Positions 53,566-61,918 of a DNA stretch of 64,000 nucleotides are shown here, piece by piece; the stretch's first letter is position 1, and each line of letters begins with the position of its first letter. Made by a program: the position numbers and the translations under genes. Source of the DNA: Phalacrocorax aristotelis. Lineage: Eukaryota > Chordata > Aves > Suliformes > Phalacrocoracidae. The notes beneath the pieces are model-generated. The model was not told the origin of the DNA. It made no database searches and saw only the letters and a list, made by a program, of their open reading frames with translations. The DNA lies in NCBI RefSeq assembly GCF_949628215.1, contig NC_134277.1, positions 95,159,963 to 95,223,962 on the forward strand, written 5' to 3'.

Positions 53566-55972
53566 TAATATATTCAATACCCTGATTCTGTGAAAACCCA
53601 GTAACAGAAAAAGCCCATATTAGAGGCTCAGGAATAACACAGAAGCACTTCAGATAGAAAGAAAACACCAGCATTTTGAAGCACGCTTGTAAAACAAGGA
53701 ATGGCACACACTGAGTGGCTTTTTTTCCTTTTTTCCCAAAGTCAAGTCTGATAGTCTGCAGTAGCGATCACCTATAACACCACATCTGGACATGTCAGAC
53801 AACTCTGGTAATTACAAGAAAAAGATGTTGTTTGGAGCATGGCAGGACTCTGTCTATGCTAACAAACAGCACTGTAACAGCAGTACCCCTGGAGTGCTGC
53901 ATACCTGAAGCTCAGTGCCCGGCAGCCACAATACACTTTTTAGAGATGCGTACTTCAGAGTAGCTCCCCTGTGATCCTGCGGACAGATTGCCTGTTAGCA
54001 TTCCAGAACCCTGGCTGTGACCTGGATCACGTCTTTTATCCATTATCTGTTGTTTTTTCCACAAGGGATGTGACTCATGTCCTCTGAGACCACTCGGTAT
54101 TGTGTAAAAAGCACAGTAAACAGGGACAATTGGGACACCTTCAAAAGCATACTCTTCGTCTAACACATTAATGCTGGCACACCTCAAAGCACAGCAGATG
54201 TCCATGCTGGTTTCACGCGAGCCCTGTAGGAAGCAGAGCTGCAGAGGACCTAATACGTGTACTTTTAATACAAAAATCTATTGCAAAACTTGTTATTCAA
54301 ATACTTTTGTATAATGCATTTTCTATCAACAAGACTGAAGTATTTTTCCAGAGGACCGGACCATAAATACAGCAACAACAGGTGCCAAGTTCTACATTGG
54401 AAAAGGCGTAACTCCACGGTCTGTATTTTGATCAAAGAATGACAGTTAATTTGATCCTACACGTACATAAGAAACACACAGCAGTGAACCTTTCAAAGTT
54501 ACTGTGCAAGTGTACAGGAGATATAAAAGGGTTGCATGCCAGTCTCTGAGACTGTCAGTAGAATTTGCAACAAACTATTCTCCCCCGCCCTGGATTGGTT
54601 TCAAGTCTGCCAACTTATTTGCTGGTCCTATTTCTTACACAGTCTTCATGGTGTATGAATACACTGAAAAGAAACTATTCATTAGAATACAAAAAAAAAA
54701 AAAAAAAAAAAAAGAAAAGGGAAAATACAGACCTTTAAACCCAAGAATTTAAATGTTTTTAAATGATTGATTCCCTCTTCAGAGGGGAAATCTGAAGCAC
54801 AATTTGCAGAACTGTCGCTGCAGACTATACACAGGGCAGGCTATAATTTCAGTCCTGAATGGTGACTTTCCTGCGTCCTTTCTTACCTCTGTGCCAAACT
54901 GAAAACGTAAAATCTGATAGCAGAGACCGCTCTAACCTTGACAATGGTCTATTCACATCAAAATGCTTGGGTGCGACGAGTTGACTGCTGTCCAGGGCAA
55001 ACCTAGCCCAGGAAGGAAGCAACTCTGAAGGGCAATAAAAGCAAACGACATTGAAGAAAGAGGTTCTCTCCGTAGTCATTTCTGAACGAGACAAATGTGA
55101 CCCACTTCAGTAGACCAGAGCAGTTTCAAAGGGAACATCCCGTATTCCTTATGACTGTGCCTCCTCTCTGGCAGCAGTAACAAATCAGGCCTCTGCTGAT
55201 CAGCTGAGCGTGGGGCTGCCAGTCGCTACTGAGAACACCCACATTGGAGCGCAGTTTTACAAGGTTCTGTGTTATTCTGGGAGCAGTATTGTCTGCAGTC
55301 CAAATCACAGACAACATTCTTAAGAAAATGAAGAAAATGAATCTGGTGATACACTAGTTTATGTCTCTTTGTGTATGTACACTGTCTTAAAGAGTAAGTT
55401 ATTTTGGAGCCTTTGTAAAGGCCATGTAAAGGACTGCGCTTAAATTACCACAGGTATCAAAAGACAGGAACGCTACAGGACACCACACTAGACCCTTGAA
55501 AATATCGTACCTGCAGAAAGTGCTGGTGAAAATGTCTTTGTTTTACTTCAACATGCAAAGCAGGGATAAGATCTTTTAAATTCTGTTGCGATGCATTATC
55601 TTAAAAACAGTGGGAGAGTGAGGTGGCGCAGACTGCCACCTCCCCACCCCCAAATTGCTTTCAGGTCTGCCAGCTTACCCATTGGCCCCGCTGGACCCAC
55701 TGATGGATCCAGTTTTGTCAGCTTCCTCAGAGCACAGATCCTGGCTTTTAATTCTTGGGCCATTAAAGACTGCAAAGCATGTTCAAGATTCCCAAGCGTA
55801 TTAGATGGGCTGTTTTCTCATCTCCCTCTGGCGGACAGTCAGCCCCCTTGGAACCAGGGCTTCCTTCTAAAAATGATGGTCTACGCTTTCCCAGGGTACG
55901 TGCTGTTAGCCTGAGTCTTAAAGAAGTCACCAATGATTTACTAAAACTGGAACAAATCTTATTGCTGTTATC
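53566..55972. other. Sequence between the convergent genes, no gene seen
   Basis: Holds a 23-base A run (54691-54713) and two related 24-bp segments (54594-54617, 55654-55677). Minus-strand frames at 53912-54205 and 54849-55094 lack any recognised family. Part of it could be extended 3' UTR of C18orf21. Confidence 0.6.
54691..54713 (+). repeat. A23 homopolymer
   Basis: Uninterrupted 23-base A run followed by GAAAAGGGAAAA. No AATAAA stands just upstream and no coding remnant is seen, so a retrocopy tail is not supported. Confidence 0.85.
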
Positions 55973-55978
55973 TTTATT
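55973..55978 (-). terminator. C18orf21: Candidate poly(A) signal of C18orf21
   Basis: AATAAA on the minus strand (TTTATT on plus) about 20 nt after the TAG stop. If used, the 3' UTR would be only some 40-50 nt. More distal signals are not excluded. Confidence 0.6.
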
Positions 55979-55997
55979 ACTTTAAAATAATGTATAA

Positions 55998-56151
55998 CTA
56001 AAGTAAAGTCAAGAAGGTTTTCAAATCTGCCTTCTGGCTTTTCTCTTTTTCTTCTAGGTTAAGCATCCGTTTTAGCTTAGAAAAGTGAAATTTGGAATTT
56101 CGGCGAGTCTTGGAAGCAGAGCCGGTTGTCGCCTGTCCAGATACACACATT
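55998..56151 (-). CDS. C18orf21: C18orf21 coding exon 5 (terminal)
   Basis: The acceptor is GTTTTTCAG. It encodes residues 171-221 (MCVSGQATTGSASKTRRNSK, then FHFSKLKRMLNLEEKEKSQK, then ADLKTFLTLL) and ends with TAG at 56000-55998. The human counterpart shows the same pattern, SGQ then a basic stretch, HFSQLKMLL and a short hydrophobic end, but is a few residues longer at the tail. Confidence 0.92.
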
Positions 56152-59100
56152 CTGAAAAACAAAGACTCAAATGTCTTAAAGGTGAGGAAGCAGAATTAAC
56201 ATAAAGTAGCTATGAAAGTGCAGATATATTACCAGAGTGAAAAATTCCGGACATAAATAGCATATTTTCATGTGAAAATGAGCACTCAGAAGCATAACTT
56301 TGTTATGCAAATTTTAAGCCCGACATTTCACATGCATGACAAAAACGTAATTGTGCATTCTTTGCACACAGTTGCTTTTCATTAGAATCTTTGATTTTAA
56401 AGGTTGAACAGTTAAAACTGACCTCCTCAATCAGACCACTGAAGAAAAATACTTAGTTATCAATTTAAAGTTTACAAAGTGACTGATCTGAAATCAGTAG
56501 ATGACGCCCTTCCCCAACAAGACGGAATATGCTGTACTCAGCAAGTGCCCCTTGGTACCTGGGAAGTGATGAGGGAGTGTTCCCTTTAGATCCCAACCTA
56601 CTGCCGCTCACAGGTGTTGCTTTGTTTGCAGGCTGCATTTTTACATCTGGTGTCCTCAGGCTAGATTTAGTACTTGGAGTGCCAGAATTATGTGTTGTGG
56701 TAGCCAGAAAATCCCTGCTTTTACCATAATGTCTTGTTGTTTTGTTGCATGAGTTGCAAGTTACCAGCTACAGAGAGAAGAAAGGAGATATCAACCATTC
56801 TTTCAGTCTTTCCACATTTATGTTATAAAGCCATTGTAAGAATCATCCAAACTATTCTCCAAATATCCTGATGCAAATTAAGTATTTGCTTAAGTGAAAC
56901 AAGAGATATTAAAAAGCAACACATTGTACACCTAGTATTTTCATTCAGGCTTTTTAAGCCAAGCACATTCTGTGGGTTTATCTAGAAACGACTCCAGTCC
57001 CCTAGCAACTAATTTCAGGGGACCCATAACTCTGAATGTAACATTGTACACTGAAATGTGGAAAACAGCCGTGTCAAAACAGAAAGATGAAACAGCACCT
57101 GAACCGGAGATATGATATCTTGAGTATAAATAAGGGGTATTCATATTTTGCTAAAAAACATGATACACAGTGTGATCTAAATTCATTAGCATATTCTATC
57201 CCTGGTGAAGTTATATTACACATTTTCCAGGGAGTCTTGAGATAAAATATTTAAATTGCCAAACTCTCAAAAATAGTCATCCATAACTAACAACAGCAAG
57301 CCTTACTGAACAAGAAGAGGCTTTCTGTTAGTGCAAAAATACTTAATACAGAGAAGGTTCTAAACAAGGGGCACTTTCTCTTCTGTTTGCTTCTAGGCTG
57401 CAGGGAACTTCCAGCAGCACAGTATGTTGCAGAGGTGCATCAGAACAGATAATGTCAGACAGCCACAGAGACTGCCATGGCAACTATTCTGATTAAGAGA
57501 CATGAGGGTAATACAGCCAGACAACTTTTTGAGGCACACCATTACACTGACTGAAAAAACACAGTTGCGTGATGTTTCTGGTTAGAAAAACCTACTCAAC
57601 AGAATGTGACAAAAACGTCTACGCAGTTTTGAAAACATCCATACCAAATCGGTCTTCACTTCAAAGTGTGTAAATTTACCTAAATTCAGATTGCCTAGTA
57701 AGAATTACATTCAGAGATGCTGAAATGAAATGTTTTCAGTAAGGTGCTTTGACGGTCTCTAGATGTTATTTTGCCAGCCTAACAAACTAAAAAGAGAGAA
57801 AGATCATTAACTTATACAGTTCAGTTATTGATGTATTTTTAGTTCTTCCAAATGAAATTCAGATGGGAAAAAAAAAACCAGCATCACATGATGATTTAGC
57901 ACTCCATGGAATATAAATGGAGGTGAGCACCTTACAGCGCAGGAATTAGTGATTAATCACAGCACTGCACAGCTACTTTCCATTCTGAATTGCATATACA
58001 GTTAACTCCAAAAAGTTTAAAAGCCTTGAAACAGTTCATGTTATATGCCATTTCACAGCAGAAGCATTCTCAAATCAAGTTCTACTTGCTAAGAAAGGTA
58101 TCAGAGGGACAACCTGTCATATTGTTGCTTGGTTTAATTTTCAACCACACTTGAATTTTCATTTTCTCAAGTCTCAGGTGTTAGATTCTAGGGATCTACA
58201 TTGCTAATTTTGAAAGCTGTCAAAGTTGCTGACAGTATTTTAAATACTTAAGGCCAAAAATACTTAAATCATAACCCACAGCACAAATGCAAACAGAACC
58301 AAGCATAACACAAGTGCAGCAAACTTTAATTACATCCCAAGATTAGAATATTACCTAGAGTTTAAACTGGACCTATTTAAAACTGAATTTTAAACTACTC
58401 ATATGAATGCACAGTGCATCCTATGAACCTCTCCAGCTACAGAATAAATCTAAGGACCTGTCGTAACTCTGTAGGACACTGTTACTCAGTTATCTAAAGA
58501 GGCAGTTCTTAACCTACACTAAAGGCTTGTGATGCCAGAAAAATAAAGCAAAGATTCCAGCTCCTCAGATGCCCTTTCTGCTGCTCAGCTGTGATCTACA
58601 ATTTGGAGAGAGTAATAGCAAGGGTGCCTTTCTGGAGGACCTTTTTTTGCCCTGACAGCTGAGAACCTCTGTGATATTTCCTCAGTTTGTGCTAATGACT
58701 CTTTAGTAATTTTTGGTTTTGCAAATTTTACTCCCCAGAGCAGCAGACTCTCATCTGAGAAAATGCCAAGTATGCCAGCTACTGCTGGGCACAACAGGGT
58801 GCTGCCTCATTTATTAAAACATTCATTCACATAACCTGTCTTAATAGTAGTGCATGCCTTGGCAACACTAGATCAAAAGTATACTATTATTCTTCAAATA
58901 ATAGTAATTACTATAAAAAATAGTGATTAAACCTTATATTCCTGAGTAATTTTAGGAAAAAGATCTGAAGCCCCAAAAGCAACATTAACTTGTTTAAATT
59001 ACCTACGTGGTTTAGTTTTGAAAGGCTTCCTACAAACGGTAATATTCAGACAAATGTAAAAAATTCAATTTGTACTCAAGGTAACAATAATCTGATGTAG

Positions 59101-61294
59101 CTGTGATGGTCTACTGAGATAAACGAAGTAAAGCTTTTAGGTTTTAAATATACTTTTAGACAACTGATAAAACTGACAGTCTATGCATCACTCAAGCCCA
59201 CTCATTCACAGCTGAAACAAAGGCAGTAAACATCAAGCTTTGCATCCTGGCAAAACCAGCCTGACTTCATTCAATGGCAGCTTTTTCTTCTTAGGTATGC
59301 TTTGGGGTATTCTTAGCAATGGATTTCTAGGGATTCTAGTGGATGTTAGGATCTACATGGCTGTATTAAGGTTCTGCATCTAGTGGAGTTGCCTGGTCCT
59401 AGTTCTACAGCATGCACAGGCAGAAAGGAACAGGCAAAAAATCTGCCACTCCTGCCGTTTTTGCAAAGCTATGCAAATGACACAGCACAAACAGTGGAAA
59501 TGTCCTTCCTGACAGGAAGAAATTACTTAATTTTCAGCAAGCTCTTAGACATCTGCAGAGTCTACCCAGACCGCTGCTAAAGCGATCACGGGGAGGGAAG
59601 AGCTGTTTGGGTAGCTTCTCTGACACATGGGGTTGTTTTTTTTTTTTTGGGGGGGGAGGGGGGAAGTTTATTGTTCTTGTCGTTGTGCTCATGATCTCTC
59701 TGTTGTGGAGGGTAGACTTAAAAAATTTTGGCTGTCAACAGAGAAGTTATCCCAAGAGAAAGGAAGAGTTATATGCTCATGGAAAAAAAAATGTCTAGGT
59801 GTGAACTCTGCTTCTAAGAGAAAGATTTCCATATCTTCTTTTTTATACCCTTGAAAGGTTTCAGGGAAGTTATCAGGTATTTGGCAATTCCAAGGAAATA
59901 TCCTTACCAGAATGCTTCTTGACTCCCTGTACTTTTTCAAAAGCTTTGTCTGTTTCATATTAAGTTTACGGTTCTTTGCCTCTCGTTTAAGAATTTTCTC
60001 TATCTGTGGAGTCACTTTCATCTTTGGTTTGAGACGCACCCGGCAGCTATCAGGAACCAGGAACTGGAAGCAGTAAGGACATACCCCTTCTAATCCACCT
60101 TCATTATCTACAAATTAATAAAGGTAAAAGAGTAAAACTTGAAATAATTATGTTTTGTAGGCAAACATTAAAATTGTGTATTTCTATTTTAACATTACCT
60201 ACGCAGAGATTATTTTACTGTATGTTTCAGACACAACTAGAACACAAAAGGAAGCTGACCACCAGTATGTGTACCAGTATGGGCTCAGCTGAGCACAATT
60301 AATGCTAACTTTACGCACAGCATAAGTTTACACAATATGTAATAGTAAATTTTACTGGAAAAATGCAATTCCTTCCTAAAAATCTTTAATGACAGAGGCT
60401 CACAGTTCCTCAGGGAGCTTCATCCAGGCACACTCTTTTGCCAGATCAGCAACACCAAAGCCTCTTAAAAGTTCTTTGCCCATTTTAAGTGCAAGGAGAT
60501 GACCAGCATCTCAGCCTGGGATGAAGAAACGCTCTGAGAGAAATTTCAGCCCTAACAGTAAGAGGTATGGTCCTGTGTCTGCCTTATTTCCTGCTGCCAG
60601 AGCTGGGCTCAAGCATCTTTCTCTAAAACCCTGAGGAAACACCTGGATCCCGCTATCTAGCAAGGATGCCATTTCTGCCAGCAGCCCTGAAGCCCACCCT
60701 GGCACAGTTTTGTGGAGGCAGCACAGGGGAAAATGGAGAAAAAGGGGAAAGCCTGGCCTCATTCTTAGGGCCATGCTCCTGCCCTTCAGCTGCCCGGGCA
60801 ACCCTGACGTGCTGCTCTCCCACTGCAGGAGCGCCCACTGGGCTGCAATGGTCTTGCGGGGACCCCGTCAGGGACAGCGGGAGCCCCTCTCTTCTTCCTC
60901 CTCCTTAGCAGCAGGGCAGCGACCCCAGCACCGCCGGCTGCGCCCGGGCCCCCTCACTCGCCTCGGGAGTTGCGAAGCGTCCACCTGCGCGGGAGAAAGG
61001 CACAACGTCACGGCACGTCACCCCGCCCCGACCACGCGGCGGCGCGCCACGGCAGGCGCGAGGACCGGGGGCGGGGCTACCCGCGTGCGTCAGCAGCTAG
61101 CTCTCTCCCCGCCCCTGCCCCTAATAGCCCGCGCGCGCCGTCCCTCGCCGCTCCCCCCCTCCCCCCGAGGGTCGCCGCGCCGCGCCCCGCCCCGCCCCGC
61201 CGTGGGGCGCTTACAGCAGGAACCGCGCCTGGGCCGGGCAGGCGCCCGCCAGCCCCTCTGCCGCCACCTCCAGGAACCGCCGCGGCCGCCCCAT
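55998..61294 (-). CDS. C18orf21: C18orf21 / RMP24 orthologue, RNase MRP-associated protein (whole gene, 5 exons)
   Basis: Minus-strand exons 61215-61294, 60962-60984, 59908-60107, 56559-56767 and 55998-56151 join to 666 nt, 221 residues plus stop; human C18orf21 has 220. The product starts MGRPRRFLEVAAEGLAGACP. It carries two Cys pairs, CPYC (C44, C47) and CNSC (C105, C108), likely one zinc site. The basic block VRLKPKMKVTPQIEKILKRE lies between the pairs. A Ser/Thr-rich low-complexity stretch follows, then a charged C-terminus (KFHFSKLKRMLNLEEKEKSQ). Known for the family: UPF0711 protein, described as an RNase MRP-associated subunit (RMP24) resembling Snm1/Rpp21-type proteins, expected in the nucleolus. 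The CDS depends on a GC donor at exon 2. It is convergent with RPRD1A, as in human. Confidence 0.92.
56152..56558 (-). other. C18orf21: C18orf21 intron 4 (407 bp)
   Basis: GT-AG intron (donor CCCAG|GTACCA, acceptor GTTTTTCAG). No further feature seen. Confidence 0.9.
56559..56767 (-). CDS. C18orf21: C18orf21 coding exon 4
   Basis: The acceptor is CTCTCTGTAG and the donor CTTCCCAG|GTACCA. It encodes residues 102-170 plus two bases: LVTCNSCNKTTRHYGKSRDF and then a Ser/Thr/Pro-rich stretch (TPSTKSSLRTP, SRLGSKGNTPSSLP). The CNSC pair completes the four-cysteine site, as in human ITCKTCNRTVKHHGKSR. Confidence 0.93.
56768..59907 (-). other. C18orf21: C18orf21 intron 3 (3.1 kb)
   Basis: GT-AG intron that splits the two cysteine pairs. 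It contains a T13-G8-A-G6 tract (59636-59663, plus strand) and an AT hairpin at 58883-58905. No coding content seen. Confidence 0.9.
59636..59663 (+). repeat. T13-G8-A-G6 tract
   Basis: A homopolymer pair in C18orf21 intron 3; C-rich and A-rich in the sense of the gene. Confidence 0.9.
59908..60107 (-). CDS. C18orf21: C18orf21 coding exon 3
   Basis: The acceptor is TTAATTTGTAG and the donor TTCTG|GTAAGG. It encodes residues 35-101: NEGGLEGVCPYCFQFLVPDS, then CRVRLKPKMKVTPQIEKILK, then REAKNRKLNMKQTKLLKKYR and ESRSIL. It holds the first Cys pair (CPYC) and the basic helix-rich middle. The alignment to human CPYCFQLL and VRLKPK is unambiguous. Confidence 0.94.
60108..60961 (-). other. C18orf21: C18orf21 intron 2 (854 bp), GC-AG type
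   Basis: Begins GCGAGTGAGG on the minus strand and ends TTAATTTGTAG. GC-AG introns are a known minor class that normally needs a strong exon end such as the GAG seen here. Confidence 0.75.
60962..60984 (-). CDS. C18orf21: C18orf21 coding exon 2, 23-nt microexon with GC donor
   Basis: On the minus strand the acceptor CCCGCGCAG precedes GTGGACGCTTCGC, and the exon ends CCCGAG|GCGAGT. Joined to exons 1 and 3 it reads L-W-T-L-R-N-S-R-D, and the Leu-Trp pair matches human LLWAY. The spacing from this Trp to the CPYC motif is the same as in the human protein. The nearby GT donor, four bases further on, gives a frame that stops at once in exon 3, so only the GC donor works. This exon is inferred from frame, alignment and splice motifs. 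Confidence 0.8.
60985..61214 (-). other. C18orf21: C18orf21 intron 1 (230 bp)
   Basis: GTAAGC to CCCGCGCAG, wholly within the CpG island. It holds two ACGTCA boxes. Confidence 0.8.
61215..61294 (-). CDS. C18orf21: C18orf21 coding exon 1
   Basis: ATG is at 61294-61292 (G at -3, G at +4). It encodes residues 1-26 plus two bases, MGRPRRFLEVAAEGLAGACP then AQARFL, closely like the start of the human protein. The donor is CTGCT|GTAAGC, directly followed by an in-frame TAA if unspliced. Confidence 0.88.
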
Positions 61295-61899
61295 AGCGCC
61301 GAACGCCCGCCCCGCCGGAAGCCGCCGGCAGCCAGGTCCGGCGGCTGGGAGGGGAAGGGGCGGAGGGGGGGGGATGTGCAGCGTTTCGCCGAGGCCCGGC
61401 GGGTACCCGTGGCCGCAGCACCATGGTTCCGGGCCGGGAGGTGCCCGCGGTTGCCCGCTCAGCGGGGTGGGGCGGCGTCCCCCGGGGCCGCGTGCGGCCG
61501 AGTGAGGGGGAACGGGCGCGGGGGAGGCAGCCGGTGGAGCAGCCCGCGTTTCACCCCTGGCCTCTCCGCGCTGGCCGGCGGCCGCCGGGGCGGGCTGCGT
61601 TGGCGAAGGCTCGGTGACGGGCGGGGTGCTACCGCCGCTCCCCCCGGGAGGCCGGGGGCGCGCTGGGGCTCGCGCCGACGCCGGCCGCTAGGGCGGCGGC
61701 AAGGGCTGCGCGCGGCCGTTGGCGGGGCCGCCGTGAGGGGCGGGCTGAGGGGCGCGGGGCGGTCCCGTCCCCCTTCACCCGACCGTGCTCCCCTCAGAAG
61801 CGGCGGGGAAGGGGTGTCCGCCTCGCGCGGCCGCCTGCCGCTCCCTCCCGCGGCGTTACCTGTTCTTATTTTCCTTGTGGAAAGAAAAACTTTTACCTT

Positions 61900-61918
61900 G
61901 GGGGGGGGGGGGGGGGGG
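61900..61918 (+). repeat. G19 homopolymer
   Basis: Nineteen consecutive G at the edge of the C18orf21 CpG island. Its length is likely unstable and prone to sequencing error. Confidence 0.9.

Larger units (their letters stand above)
60900..61870. promoter_or_regulatory. C18orf21: CpG island promoter of C18orf21
   Basis: GC-rich, CpG-dense stretch covering exons 1 and 2 and the upstream side of C18orf21. Motifs include an ETS-type CCGGAAG at 61315-61321 just upstream of the ATG, two ACGTCA (CRE-like) boxes at 61005-61010 and 61015-61020, and a MAF-like TGCGTCAGCA at 61086-61095 in intron 1. It may be bidirectional, but nothing to the right is recognisable as a gene. Confidence 0.82.

Noticed and set aside
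54504-54752. A23 run as the tail of a processed pseudogene
   Set aside because: No poly(A) signal stands just upstream and no coding remnant or target-site duplication is visible.
53912-55317. Minus-strand frames between the CR1 copy and C18orf21
   Set aside because: None resembles a known family; they are short and isolated and may be untranslated sequence.
60270-60300. Alternative C18orf21 exon 2 after CTCAG near 60300 (minus strand)
   Set aside because: It resembles the human segment weakly but carries an in-frame TGA and lacks a phase-compatible donor.
60956-60961. GT donor four bases past the microexon end
   Set aside because: Using it makes the codon after the junction a stop (TAA), in contrast to the open frame from the GC donor.
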